A stretch of 64,000 nucleotides of DNA from JAPHTQ01 sp050299175 (GCA_050299175.1 JBNKVM010000001.1:19218-83217); one strand, 5' to 3'. Counted from the first letter of the stretch, positions 47,370-57,379 are shown. Numbers and translations are program-made. The notes: generated by a model from the letters alone, not told the origin.

Positions 47370-50300
47370 ATGGAAAAACCACAGGCAAGCCGTATCCTGA
47401 GATACGTTCGTTCCCGTCCAGCCCGGGTGGCATTCATTTATATGATTGTCGCCGCCACATGGATTTTCACATCCAGCTATCTGCTACCGAAAGCCACCAC
47501 CAATCCGGAGTTGCAGGGGATATTCGAGATCGCCAAAGGTCTGTTATTTGTCCTGATAACAGGCGCCCTGCTCTACATCACACTACACAACTGGACCCCG
47601 GAAACTGAACAAAGATATACACCCGTCCTATTCGAGTTCAAACTATGGAATCGGATACGCATCATCCCGGCAACATTCACCCTGATCCTGCTCCTGCCGC
47701 TCCTGGCACTTTTAATTTATCTACTCAATGCTCCGGCTTTGGAACGAGAAGGATTAGCGCGTCTGCAGGGTTTGGCAAAGGTCCAGGCGATACATATCGA
47801 GAGTTGGCTGGGCGAACGCAACAGCGACGCTGAAGTATTGCACCACAACCATACTTTGAGCGACATTGTACACAAGTTGCAACGCACCGGGTCAGACAAA
47901 TCCCGCACCATCGTCAGTGATTACTTACAACAAATACAGGAAAATTACGGCTACGAAACGATTATTTTACTCGATAAAGATGGTAACCCTATGCTCACTC
48001 TCGGTGAGCACACGACTATACCGTCACAAACCATGACACTTATCGATGAAGCGCGCAGTGATGGAAAAGTAAAGCACGACTATCAGTTCCTGCTGGAAGA
48101 AGGACATCTACATACCGACTGTGTCGTTCCTCTCGTACCTTCGCAGTCTGATAGCACAACAGCGTATGCATTTATCATCATGCGCACCAAACTCAATGAT
48201 ATTTTGATCCGGACAAGTCTGTCCCAGACAGACAACAAGACACCCGATAATGTCCTGTTGCTACATGCCAGCCCGGAAAAAGTCGTTGCATTCGACACCG
48301 CGACAGGGAAACCCCATCATACCAGGAAGATCACTAGTCAACAGAAAGACCTGCCAGCACTAATCGCCCTACGCAGCGGTCAAACTGCGGGCACTATTAC
48401 TACCACGGATTATCGAAACATTCCCGTACTCGCAGCATGGCAGTTTATCAGTGGCACAGACTGGTTCATTCTCGCAAAAGCAGATCGAAGTAACGTTCTG
48501 GCACCACTCTGGAAAGCACTGGGCTGGGGCTTGCTGATTGGCATATTTTTGATAGCCGCAATCATCGCGCTATTGCACATGCTCTGGAACAGACAACAAT
48601 ACTACCAACAACTGGAACAACTCGCCCACGAAAAACAGACTGATAAGCTACTAAAGCACTTTTTCGATATGCCATTCGTCGGCATGGCGATCTGGTCGGC
48701 AAAGAATGGTAAGTGGATCAGATACAATGATTATCTCTGCGATATGTTGGGTTACACCCGGGAAGGTTTACGTAGACTGGACTGGGATAAACTTTCTCAC
48801 CCGGGTGATCTGGAAAAAGAAAGAAAGGAACGACAGACTGTTCTGGAGCACGATGCACAATCCTATACTCTGGAGAAACGCCTGATACGTCTCGATGGCA
48901 GCATCATTTACACCAATGTGGATGTGCACTGCGTCAGCAATGAAAAGGGAACGCCTGAAATTTATGTCGCTATCGTTCAGGACATCACTGCCTATCGACG
49001 AACCATTGAGGCCCTACGCGAGTCAGAAGAACGTTTTCAGAATATATTCAACGGTGTACATGACGGCATCATCCTGATAGATAAAGAGACAGAGGAATTC
49101 GTCACCGCCAACAATGCTTTCTGCGATATGCTCGATTATAGCAATGAAGAAATCACTCAAATGTCTCTACGAGACATACATCCGGAAGAGGCTTTCGATA
49201 GAGTATACAAAGAATTCAAACTTGCCGCAGAAGAAAAAATAGAATCCACAGAAGACATCCCCGTACTACGCAAAGATGGCTCTGTTTTCAGTGCCGACAT
49301 ACGCGGCGGGGAAATATCTGTAGGAGACAAAGACTACGTTATCGGTATTTTCCGTGATACTAGTGAGCGCAAAGCGATGATGCAGGCACTATCCGATAAC
49401 GAACAGCGTCTTCGCACACTCATCAACACCATACCTGACCTTATCTGGCTGAAAGATGCGGAAGGAGTCTACCTTCTGTGCAACACCACCTTCGAGCAAC
49501 TTTATGGCGCAACAGAACAGGAAATCGTCGGCAAAACCGATTACGACTTTGTCGATCGTGAACTGGCTGATTTTTTCCGTAAGAACGATAACCTGGCCAT
49601 GCAGGCAGGAGAACCCAGAATTAATGAAGAGAAACTCATTTTCGCTAGTGACGGACATGAGGCAATCCTTGAAACAATAAAAACGCCTGTCACCGACAAT
49701 CAGGGAAAGTTGGTCGGCATTCTGGGTATCGGACGCGACATCTCGTTACGTAAAGAATTCGAAAACAGGATAAAACGCCTATCCCAGTTCTACGCCGCGC
49801 TAAGTGAATGCAATGAAATCATCATCCGTAGCAACGACGAAAAAGAACTATTACAGGACATCTGCCGCATCGCCGTGCAATTAACCGCTATTACCGCTTC
49901 CTGGGTCGGCTATTTCAAAGGAGAAGGTCGTCAACTGGAATGGGTGGCGGGTTATGGTGAAGGCAACATGGCAATCGCCGAAGCTACCAGTGCTTCAACG
50001 ATTGCCATCGTAAATATACATGGCTGGCTATCAGCTGTCAGTTTGCCACTACGTCGTGAAGGCAAGGTAGTTGGCGTATTAAACCTCTATGCCGATATCG
50101 AAAACGCCTTCGACGAAGACGTTTTGCAATTGTTGGTTGAAATGAGTATCGACATCAGCTTTGCCCTGGATAACTTCGTGCTCGAGGCAAGGCGTATCGA
50201 CTCAGAAAGATCCCTAGCCGAATCGGAACAGCGCTTCCGTGGGCTGGTAGAGCAATCGCTGGCAGGGATTTACATTATTCAGGATGGTAAATACGTTTAT

Positions 50301-51191
50301 GCCAATCCCCGATTACTCGAAATCATGGGGTACACTTCCGATAAAAATATCGCTGGGCTATCGATCGCTGATTTAATTCTTCAAGAAGATCGTACCAAGG
50401 TAATGACACAAATAGAAAAACTGCTGCAAGGTAAAAAGACACCGCTAAGCTATGAAGCCAGAGCCAGACGTCAGGATGGCACGGTCGTCGACATTGGCGT
50501 GCATGGTGCTTTAGCCAGCTATCGGGGCCAACCTGCGATTATCGGTCTGGTACAGGATGTTACCGACAAAAAACGTGCCGAAACGCAACTCAACACCTAT
50601 GTGGAGAAATTGCAGGCATCATTGATGCAGACGGTTGAGGTCGCCACTATCCTCAGCGAAATGCGTGATCCCTATACCGCGGGTCACGAACGACGGGTTG
50701 CCGAGATCGCCGTTGCCATCGGTCGGGAAATGGGCCTGACCGAACACGATCTGGAAGGCCTGCGTGTTGCGGGATATCTGCACGATATCGGCAAGATTAA
50801 TATCCCGTCCGAAATACTCTCCAAACCCGGCAGGCTGACTGAACTGGAGTATGAGATCATCAAGGGCCATCCAACGTCAGGTTACAACGTGCTCAAGGAT
50901 GTCGATTTTCCGTGGCCCGTGGCACAAGTGGCCCTGCAACACCATGAACGTATCAACGGTAGCGGTTATCCAGAAGGACTCAAAGGTGAAGAGATTTTGT
51001 TGGAAGCACGAATTACCGCTGTCGCGGATGTCGTTGAAGCGATGGGTTCTCATCGTCCCTACCGCCCTGGCTTGGGTATCAAACCCGCTCTGGAAGAGAT
51101 AGAACGCGGCAATGGCACTCTCTATGACCCACAGGTAGCCGAAGCCTGCCTGCGCCTGTTCCGGGAAAAGGGTTACTCACTGCCCGCCTGA
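47370..51191 (+). CDS. Membrane PAS/GAF sensor with HD-GYP output
   Basis: The protein has 1273 residues from ATG 47370 (MEKPQASRIL), just after a GAGAGG; upstream in-frame starts lack a ribosome site. Two N-terminal membrane helices (~20-70) are followed by a third (~105-125), a large extracytoplasmic sensor region (~130-380, Cache-like), and a fourth helix (LGWGLLIGIFLIAAIIALL). Three PAS domains (~440-790), a GAF domain (~800-960), a PAS (~970-1080) and a C-terminal HD-GYP domain follow, with HDIGK, HHERINGSGYP and HRPYRPGLG intact. It is a predicted c-di-GMP phosphodiesterase. Its 3' end overlaps the convergent GGDEF/EAL gene by 19 bases. Confidence 0.92.
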   Translation: MEKPQASRILRYVRSRPARVAFIYMIVAATWIFTSSYLLPKATTNPELQGIFEIAKGLLFVLITGALLYITLHNWTPETEQRYTPVLFEFKLWNRIRIIPATFTLILLLPLLALLIYLLNAPALEREGLARLQGLAKVQAIHIESWLGERNSDAEVLHHNHTLSDIVHKLQRTGSDKSRTIVSDYLQQIQENYGYETIILLDKDGNPMLTLGEHTTIPSQTMTLIDEARSDGKVKHDYQFLLEEGHLHTDCVVPLVPSQSDSTTAYAFIIMRTKLNDILIRTSLSQTDNKTPDNVLLLHASPEKVVAFDTATGKPHHTRKITSQQKDLPALIALRSGQTAGTITTTDYRNIPVLAAWQFISGTDWFILAKADRSNVLAPLWKALGWGLLIGIFLIAAIIALLHMLWNRQQYYQQLEQLAHEKQTDKLLKHFFDMPFVGMAIWSAKNGKWIRYNDYLCDMLGYTREGLRRLDWDKLSHPGDLEKERKERQTVLEHDAQSYTLEKRLIRLDGSIIYTNVDVHCVSNEKGTPEIYVAIVQDITAYRRTIEALRESEERFQNIFNGVHDGIILIDKETEEFVTANNAFCDMLDYSNEEITQMSLRDIHPEEAFDRVYKEFKLAAEEKIESTEDIPVLRKDGSVFSADIRGGEISVGDKDYVIGIFRDTSERKAMMQALSDNEQRLRTLINTIPDLIWLKDAEGVYLLCNTTFEQLYGATEQEIVGKTDYDFVDRELADFFRKNDNLAMQAGEPRINEEKLIFASDGHEAILETIKTPVTDNQGKLVGILGIGRDISLRKEFENRIKRLSQFYAALSECNEIIIRSNDEKELLQDICRIAVQLTAITASWVGYFKGEGRQLEWVAGYGEGNMAIAEATSASTIAIVNIHGWLSAVSLPLRREGKVVGVLNLYADIENAFDEDVLQLLVEMSIDISFALDNFVLEARRIDSERSLAESEQRFRGLVEQSLAGIYIIQDGKYVYANPRLLEIMGYTSDKNIAGLSIADLILQEDRTKVMTQIEKLLQGKKTPLSYEARARRQDGTVVDIGVHGALASYRGQPAIIGLVQDVTDKKRAETQLNTYVEKLQASLMQTVEVATILSEMRDPYTAGHERRVAEIAVAIGREMGLTEHDLEGLRVAGYLHDIGKINIPSEILSKPGRLTELEYEIIKGHPTSGYNVLKDVDFPWPVAQVALQHHERINGSGYPEGLKGEEILLEARITAVADVVEAMGSHRPYRPGLGIKPALEEIERGNGTLYDPQVAEACLRLFREKGYSLPA

Positions 51192-54100
51192 TTGGCCGGC
51201 ATCGTATCAGCACTGCTGGACATGCGTAACTGCCTTGTCTCTTCATGCAAAACGTCACTGAAGGGAATTGGTGCACCGATGCCGTTGCCCTGGGCGAAAT
51301 CGACACCTGCCCGCTGCAACGCCTGCACCACATCTTCATCCTCAGCATACTCACCAATGGTTTTCAGACCCATGATGTGACCGATTTCGTTAATCGATTC
51401 GACCATGGCCCGATCGACCTGGTCGATCACCATATCGCGTACAAAACTGCCATCGATTTTCAGGTAATCGATCGGTAAAGTTTTGAGATAACCGAAAGAG
51501 CTTAAACCTGCACCAAAATCATCCAGGGCAAAACTACAGCCCATGCCACGTAATACACTGATAAAACGGGTGGCACGTGAAAGATTGGCCACCGCCGCTG
51601 TTTCGGTTACCTCGAAACTGACGTTTTCGCAGGGTACCCCGGTGACATCGAACAGATCTACGACGTATTCGAGGAAAGTATCGTCAGTCAATGATTTACC
51701 GGACAGGTTAATAGCGACCTCCACCGGAGGAAATGCGAGATCACCCTGCGCCTCCTTGAGCATTTCCAGCGCCTTGCGGATCACCCAACGGTCCAGATTT
51801 GGCATCTGGTTATAACGCTCGGCAGCGGGAATGAATGCACCGGGAGGAATGACCCTGCCCTGCTCATCTTTCATCCGTACCAGAATCTCATAGTGGGAGA
51901 AGACACGCCCTTCAGCTAAATGGGCCACGGGCTGCGCGTAAAGTTCGAAACTGTCGCTGTCGAAAGCAGTGGAGATTCTATGTACCCACTGCATTTCGCC
52001 ATGGTGTTGCATAATCGCCTCATCGTCAGGCTGATAGACGTGGATGCGATTGCGTCCTCCATCTTTGGCGATATAGCAGGCGGCATCCGCGGCAGCCAGG
52101 GCATGAGCCATATTACCGCTATCACCGTTCAGCGCCAGCACACCGATGGAAACACCGATATCGAAAGCTTTATCTTCCCAGATAAAACGGAAGTCACGCA
52201 CAGAGGCACGTAGTTTATCGGCGATCTCCACCGCATGCTCCAGCGTACAGTGTTCCAGCAATACGCCGAACTCGTCGCCACCCAGACGTGCCAGCACATC
52301 GGTGTCGCGGATCTTGTCCTGCATCAATGCGGCGACCTGTTGCAACAATTCATCACCTGCATTGTGACCACAGGTATCGTTAACCACCTTAAACTGATCC
52401 AGATCCATGTAGAACAGCGCATGCACCTCGCCCTTGCCGTAAGCGGTACGTATCGCCTCCTCGACCCGCTGTTCAAACACACGGCGGTTATAGAGTCCGG
52501 TCAACATATCGTGGCTGGCCTGATAACTCAGCTGCCGCGCCATCCCCATCACTTCAGTAATATCGTGCAGTACCAGCACTGCACCCACCACATGGCCGTT
52601 ATGGTTGCGCATCGGCGCCGAAGTCACCTTGAGGTTGTAACTGGAACCATCGGGCTTGAGCAGTAATCCTTCGTCGGAAAGCGCACTTCCCGTATCGAGA
52701 CTCAGGCAAAGACGAACCATATCCTCCAGTTTCTCTCCTGTTCCCTCATTTACCAGTTGCATCACATCGTGATAGTACTTGCCAACCACCCGCTCGTTGC
52801 GAAAACCGAGAAGTTTCTCCGCGGTGGGATTGATATAGCGAATGTTGCCACTCTCATCGGTAGTGATCACACCATCACCGATCGACTGTAATGTTACCAG
52901 TGCCAACTCTTTTTCCTGATAGAGTGCTTCACGGGCCTGTTTCAGTTCACTGATATCACGCACCGTGCCTTCGATACCGATGGTCTTGCCCTTGTCATCG
53001 AAAATAAATTGGGCGTTAAGTGAAACCCAAACACGTTGACCATCCTTGTGCATCATCAGCACGTCATAGTTATGCAGACGACCGCCTCGCGTATGCAAAT
53101 CCTGCAGATAGGTCTTACCATGACTGGCCACCGCGTAAAGATCGGCAATACGCATCCCCAAACACTCTGCCTGCGAGTATCCCAACAGCTTGCTCATCGA
53201 GGGCGAGACCTGGGTTAATCGCCCAGCAGGATCGGCGCGATAATAAGTATCCTGCATGTTATTAATGATGCGGTTGAGTTCCTGGTAAGCCGTCTTGGTC
53301 TGCTGTTCGGCATTGACCTTGCCACTGATATCGCACATCACGCCGAGCATGCGCTCAGGTTCACCCTCGTCATCGAGAATGAGTTCTGCAGTATCGAGTA
53401 CCACGCGCAAACCACCATCGGGCAACATGACCCGGAACTGTCGCTCCAGTGAAGTACGATCGCGAATGGCCTCTTCCAATGTCCGTATGAAGGGCTGGCG
53501 GTCAGCCCAGTAGATCGCCGACAGCACCACCTGCTTGGTCAGTTTGGTGCCCGGTTCAATACCGAACATACCGTAGGCCTCGCTTGACCAGTTCAGCTCG
53601 CCGGTGTGCATATCGAGGTTCCAGCTACCCAGTGCAGCAATATGACGGGCACGATTGAAGTAGGATTGGTAGGCGCTTTTTTCCCGTTGCAGTTTGTTAT
53701 TGTCCCGTTCCAGCCAGAGGTTATGAATGGAACCGGTAAAATATTGGTACTGCACAAACAACAACATGCCGGTATAGGCCAGCAACAAAATTCCCAGCAG
53801 GGAAAAATAGGCACCCGCTTCATGGAAACAACGCACGACCATCGGCAACATTACCGACAGAACAAATAGCGCGCCGGCCATACGATTGTTGCGATTGAGA
53901 TAGAGGCCACCAGTAGCGACAACAGCAACGATTACCAGCAGTAGCGTCTGGAAAAACAGGGAGTCGAGGGGAAACAACACATAGGCTGTACCAATCCCCC
54001 AGATAAGACCGTTCAGGCTAGTGGCAATGAAGTGAAACTGCAGCCAACGCTCATCGCTTTTGCGCAGATGCGTGGTCTGCCCGTAGTAGATAACCGCCAC

Positions 54101-54289
54101 ACCCCATAATAACTGCACACCGGCAAGCAGCAGGAACCACAACATCAGCTCACGGAAAGGAACCTGAGTATGCATACCCGCCGCAACGATGGCGGCAGCA
54201 ACGATATGGGAAAGGATCGCCAGCGGCGCAGGACGATAGGTCCATTCGATCTGGAGTCGGCGTAACGCGCGCTGTTCCCTTTCAAGCAT
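51173..54289 (-). CDS. Membrane PAS-GGDEF-EAL protein
   Basis: The protein has 1038 residues. The N-terminal ~190 residues contain about six hydrophobic segments (MASE-like), followed by three PAS domains (~200-320, 325-445, 455-580), a GGDEF domain with an intact GGDEF at 670-674, and an EAL domain with the signature changed to EIL at 801-803. Other EAL residues look present: INLSGKSL, FEVTETA, DDFGAGLSSFGYLK and DYLKIDGSF. It may therefore be a bifunctional c-di-GMP enzyme or a synthase with altered hydrolase. It is convergent with, and overlaps, the HD-GYP gene. Confidence 0.93.
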   Translation of the reverse strand: MLEREQRALRRLQIEWTYRPAPLAILSHIVAAAIVAAGMHTQVPFRELMLWFLLLAGVQLLWGVAVIYYGQTTHLRKSDERWLQFHFIATSLNGLIWGIGTAYVLFPLDSLFFQTLLLVIVAVVATGGLYLNRNNRMAGALFVLSVMLPMVVRCFHEAGAYFSLLGILLLAYTGMLLFVQYQYFTGSIHNLWLERDNNKLQREKSAYQSYFNRARHIAALGSWNLDMHTGELNWSSEAYGMFGIEPGTKLTKQVVLSAIYWADRQPFIRTLEEAIRDRTSLERQFRVMLPDGGLRVVLDTAELILDDEGEPERMLGVMCDISGKVNAEQQTKTAYQELNRIINNMQDTYYRADPAGRLTQVSPSMSKLLGYSQAECLGMRIADLYAVASHGKTYLQDLHTRGGRLHNYDVLMMHKDGQRVWVSLNAQFIFDDKGKTIGIEGTVRDISELKQAREALYQEKELALVTLQSIGDGVITTDESGNIRYINPTAEKLLGFRNERVVGKYYHDVMQLVNEGTGEKLEDMVRLCLSLDTGSALSDEGLLLKPDGSSYNLKVTSAPMRNHNGHVVGAVLVLHDITEVMGMARQLSYQASHDMLTGLYNRRVFEQRVEEAIRTAYGKGEVHALFYMDLDQFKVVNDTCGHNAGDELLQQVAALMQDKIRDTDVLARLGGDEFGVLLEHCTLEHAVEIADKLRASVRDFRFIWEDKAFDIGVSIGVLALNGDSGNMAHALAAADAACYIAKDGGRNRIHVYQPDDEAIMQHHGEMQWVHRISTAFDSDSFELYAQPVAHLAEGRVFSHYEILVRMKDEQGRVIPPGAFIPAAERYNQMPNLDRWVIRKALEMLKEAQGDLAFPPVEVAINLSGKSLTDDTFLEYVVDLFDVTGVPCENVSFEVTETAAVANLSRATRFISVLRGMGCSFALDDFGAGLSSFGYLKTLPIDYLKIDGSFVRDMVIDQVDRAMVESINEIGHIMGLKTIGEYAEDEDVVQALQRAGVDFAQGNGIGAPIPFSDVLHEETRQLRMSSSADTMPANQAGSE

Positions 54290-54474
54290 GGTCGTTATCC
54301 GTTAAGTGAATCGCCACGAAGCAAACTCGTGACAGGGAGTGAACGGGAGTCAATCGGACAAAACAAACGGAAGACCATGGTGTCTCCTGACGAGGCGAGT
54401 CGTCTGAATACTAATAGTTATATTAATTCATTAAACAGGAGTGTTCCGACCTGCGCAAGGTTGAGCCTATGCGG

Positions 54475-54506
54475 AAAAAAGAAAAGGCCGGATAAACCGG
54501 CCTTTT
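54475..54506 (-). terminator. Rho-independent terminator of the rhodanese gene
   Basis: On the minus strand, AAAAGGCCGG-TTTAT-CCGGCCTTTT is a perfect 10-bp stem followed by CTTTTTT, 17 bases downstream of the rhodanese stop. On the plus strand the stem lacks a long T-tract. Confidence 0.88.
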
Positions 54507-54522
54507 GTTGTGCTATTTCGCG

Positions 54523-54858
54523 TCAGGAAACGCGGGCAAACTCGAATCCGTTCTGCGCCCATCCGAGCACACCACCACGCAGGTTGTAGACATTCTCAAA
54601 ACCGTTCTGCGCCAGATAGGCAACCACCTGACCGGAACGGGCACCGCTACGGCAGATAAAGACAATCTCCTCTTCCTGCTTCAACTCCGGCAGGCGCGTA
54701 CCGAGTGAAGACATCGGCATCGGCTCAGCACCAGGAATGGAACCCTGAGCAATCTCCATCTGCTCCCGTACATCGATAATACGGAATGCTTTGGACGGCT
54801 CCTTCATCCACTCTGCCAGTGTCGCTGAATCGATCTCTTTGATGTTGGAAAAGAACAT
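54523..54858 (-). CDS. Single-domain rhodanese-like sulfurtransferase
   Basis: The protein has 111 residues with one rhodanese domain: the substrate-side IIDVREQMEIAQG, the active-site loop CRSGARSG with the catalytic Cys, and LRGGVLGW. It would move sulfane sulfur to acceptors; the specific partner is unknown. The start has GAGGAG upstream. It is divergent from the DUF294 operon across the palindrome/sigma-54 promoter region and ends at a clear terminator. Confidence 0.93.
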   Translation of the reverse strand: MFFSNIKEIDSATLAEWMKEPSKAFRIIDVREQMEIAQGSIPGAEPMPMSSLGTRLPELKQEEEIVFICRSGARSGQVVAYLAQNGFENVYNLRGGVLGWAQNGFEFARVS

Positions 54859-54968
54859 ATATCCGACTCCTCAGGTCAAGTATAGCTTGGAATAGCCACC
54901 AGTATATTAGTCTTCCCTTATATTTCAAGAGGTAGTCTCTATTTTCTGTTACCCAGGCTCACCAAAAC

Positions 54969-55006
54969 GTTACCTTTCGTAACGCCGCTCAGTTACATTT
55001 CGTAAC
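54969..55006. promoter_or_regulatory. Tandem GTTAC-N5-GTAAC palindromes, putative activator sites
   Basis: Two copies are visible: GTTAC-CTTTC-GTAAC at 54969-54983 and GTTAC-ATTTC-GTAAC at 54992-55006, 23 bases apart centre to centre (about two helical turns). A further half-site GTTAC lies at 54948-54952. They sit about 55-85 bases upstream of the -24 element of the sigma-54 promoter at 55059, the usual place for enhancer sites of NtrC-type activators. They also match the palindrome ahead of the CbrXAB-like genes. Confidence 0.78.
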
Positions 55007-55058
55007 AAGTCCAAACCCTGCTGGATCACAACCCATTGTATTTACAGGGGTATAGAGA

Positions 55059-55074
55059 TGGCACGGGGCTTGCC
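55059..55074 (+). promoter_or_regulatory. Sigma-54 (-24/-12) promoter
   Basis: TGGCACG-GGGC-TTGCC matches the RpoN consensus TGGCACG-N4-TTGCW almost perfectly, with GG and GC ten bases apart. Transcription would start near 55085. An ATG at 55058 that overlaps this element cannot be the start of the downstream gene. Confidence 0.88.
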
Positions 55075-55105
55075 TTACCGATCCAAATCCATGGGATCGA
55101 GAGCG

Positions 55106-56989
55106 ATGAACGCCCCTGCACTGACACCAATTGTTGATTTTCTGAAACAACACGCACCATTCGACCAGATGGCCGAGGCCCACCTCGAATATCTGGCAAA
55201 ACGGTTGCGGCTGGTGTTCTACGCCAAGGACTCGGTCATCACCCAGCCCAGCGAAGGCCAGGCTAACACCCTCTACATCATTAAACAGGGGCGTATCCGC
55301 GGTGAAACCGAGGAGGGCGACCGCAAGAACGGCTGGGAACTGATTGCCGGTGAGTGTTTCCCTGTAGGTGCCCTGCTCGCCCGCCGTCCGGTGCGCACGG
55401 TCTCCCGCGCTGCCGAGGATACCTTCTGCTACGAGCTGGATCGGAACGACTTCGATGCCCTGCTGCAAAAGAGTCCGGTGTTTCACGATTTCAGCACCCG
55501 CCGCCTCGCCAGCCTGCTTGATAATGCCCTGCGCGATGCCCAGGCCCGCAGCGCCACCCGCATCGCCGAGGACACCTCCCTCAACACCCCGCTACGTCAG
55601 TTAATCAACCGCCCCGCAGTCACCTGCCTGCCCGATACGCCGCTGACAGGCGTCCTGCAGACCATGCAGGACGAGCATGTGGGCAGCATGATCATCACCG
55701 ACAACGCCAGCCGTGTGGTCGGCATCTTCACCCTGCATGACGTCCTGGCCCGTGTGGCGCTGACCCGGATCGACACCGCCAGACCGATCAGTGAGGTGAT
55801 GACACCCGACCCACTGACCCTGCCTGCCGACGCCATGGCCCACGAGGCCGCGCTGCTGATGGCCCGTCACGGTATCGGCCACATCTGTGTGGTCGAGCGC
55901 GGCAAACTGCTGGGGATGATCTCGGAACGGGACATCTTCTCCCTGCAACGGGTCGGCATCGCCAGCCTGGGCCAGGCCATCGCCCGCGCCACCTCGGTCG
56001 ATCAACTCAAGCCGTTGGGTCACGATATTCATCGCCTGGTGGAGCAGATGCTGGCTCAGGGCGCCTCGGTGGAACAACTTACCCGCCTGATCACAACGCT
56101 CAACGATAACCTCACCCGTCGCGTCCTGAAGCTGGTGCTCGACGAGCAGAAGGAATCCGTACCTCCCTTCGTCTGGATTGCCTTCGGCAGCGAGGGTCGT
56201 AGTGAGCAGACTCTGAAAACCGATCAGGACAACGGCATCCTGTTCCACTGCGATGAAGGTGAAGAAGAGGCAGTGCGTAACAAACTGCTGCCCATCGCCC
56301 AACAGATCAACGATGCCCTGGCCGAGTGCGGCTTCCCCCTCTGCCCTGGCAACATCATGGCCAGCAATCCGGAATGCTGCCTCAGTCTAAGTGAGTGGAA
56401 AAACCGCTTCTCCCGTTGGATCGAACAGGGCACACCGGAACACCTGCTCAAAGCCACCATCTTCTTCGATTTCCGCCCGCTGTTCGGCGACAGCACCGAG
56501 GTAGAGCCGTTACGCGACTGGCTGCTGGAACTGACCGAACGCAACAGCCGCTTCCGTCGCCAACTGGCCGCCAACACCATGCACATCAAACCGCCTCTCG
56601 GTCTGTTCGGCGAATTCAAGGTTTCCGACGTGGGCGATCAGGTACATACCCTCGATCTCAAGGTGCAGGGACTGACCCCGTTCGTTGATGCTGCACGAAT
56701 TATCGCTTTGGCCAATCGTATCGGCGAAACCAATACCGAAGAGCGCCTGCGCGCCGCCGCCGACAAGGGCGCGCTGCGTCAGGAAGATGTCGCCGCCTGG
56801 TGTGAGGCCTACCACTTCATTCAATTACTGCGCATGCGTAACCACCGTCGCCAGGCGCGCGAAGGCAAACGCCTGAGTAACCGCCTCGATCCGGACACGT
56901 TAAATGAACTGGATCGCCGCATTCTCAAGGAAGCCTTCCGCCAGGGTCGCAAGCTTCACAGCAAACTGGAGCTGGAGTACCAGTTGTGA
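55106..56989 (+). CDS. DUF294 putative nucleotidyltransferase with cNMP-binding and CBS domains (copy 1)
   Basis: The protein has 627 residues from ATG 55106; starts at 55058 and 55091 lie within or only 6 bases after the predicted sigma-54 transcription start. Order of domains: cNMP-binding-like (~10-130), CBS pair (~165-290; RPISEVMTPDP), a DUF294 nucleotidyltransferase domain (IAFGSEGRSEQTLKTDQDNGIL, GlnD-like) and a C-terminal substrate-binding helical domain. Such proteins commonly accompany small symporter pairs and acs and are thought to be regulators. It leads an operon with DUF4212 and the symporter, controlled by the sigma-54 promoter. Confidence 0.9.
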   Translation: MNAPALTPIVDFLKQHAPFDQMAEAHLEYLAKRLRLVFYAKDSVITQPSEGQANTLYIIKQGRIRGETEEGDRKNGWELIAGECFPVGALLARRPVRTVSRAAEDTFCYELDRNDFDALLQKSPVFHDFSTRRLASLLDNALRDAQARSATRIAEDTSLNTPLRQLINRPAVTCLPDTPLTGVLQTMQDEHVGSMIITDNASRVVGIFTLHDVLARVALTRIDTARPISEVMTPDPLTLPADAMAHEAALLMARHGIGHICVVERGKLLGMISERDIFSLQRVGIASLGQAIARATSVDQLKPLGHDIHRLVEQMLAQGASVEQLTRLITTLNDNLTRRVLKLVLDEQKESVPPFVWIAFGSEGRSEQTLKTDQDNGILFHCDEGEEEAVRNKLLPIAQQINDALAECGFPLCPGNIMASNPECCLSLSEWKNRFSRWIEQGTPEHLLKATIFFDFRPLFGDSTEVEPLRDWLLELTERNSRFRRQLAANTMHIKPPLGLFGEFKVSDVGDQVHTLDLKVQGLTPFVDAARIIALANRIGETNTEERLRAAADKGALRQEDVAAWCEAYHFIQLLRMRNHRRQAREGKRLSNRLDPDTLNELDRRILKEAFRQGRKLHSKLELEYQL

Positions 56990-57007
56990 GCAACGTCTTT
57001 TTATACC

Positions 57008-57028
57008 GCAGGCACGCCACACGCCTGC
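57008..57028. other. Small hairpin between DUF294 copy 1 and DUF4212
   Basis: GCAGGC and GCCTGC pair across a nine-base loop, 19 bases after the stop codon, with a T-rich run before rather than after it. It may process or stabilise the transcript; not a standard terminator. Confidence 0.4.
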
Positions 57029-57121
57029 AAGCGCAAGAACCCCATGCAAGGGATGCAGGGAAAACAATTATGGAGCAACACAACGTCAATAACTTTGTTC
57101 AATCTAAAAAGGAGAGAAACA

Positions 57122-57379
57122 ATGTCAACAGGTAGCGCAGCTGCATACTGGAAGGCGAACCTTCGCCTGCTCAGTATCTGTCTGGTGATCTGGTTCGTGG
57201 TTTCTTACGGACTCGGCATCATCCTGGTTGAACCTCTCAATGCGATCCATATCGGCGGCTATCCGCTCGGTTTCTGGTTCGCTCAGCAGGGTTCCATCTA
57301 CACCTTCGTCGCGCTCATCTTCTTCTATGCAGTGAAGATGGAAAAGCTCGATCGCGAACATAACGTTCACGAAGAATAA
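57122..57379 (+). CDS. DUF4212 small symporter subunit
   Basis: The protein has 85 residues from ATG 57122, preceded by AGGAGAG. Two membrane helices (LLSICLVIWFVVSYGLGIIL and GFWFAQQGSIYTFVALIFFY) with the ILVEPLNAI linker match the DUF4212 family, which always precedes a sodium/solute symporter large subunit. The stop is 12 bases before the symporter start. Confidence 0.93.
   Translation: MSTGSAAAYWKANLRLLSICLVIWFVVSYGLGIILVEPLNAIHIGGYPLGFWFAQQGSIYTFVALIFFYAVKMEKLDREHNVHEE

Noticed and set aside
55058..55105. Longer N-terminus for DUF294 copy 1
   Set aside because: The ATG at 55058 lies inside the sigma-54 promoter, and the one at 55091 would have a six-base leader with no ribosome site.
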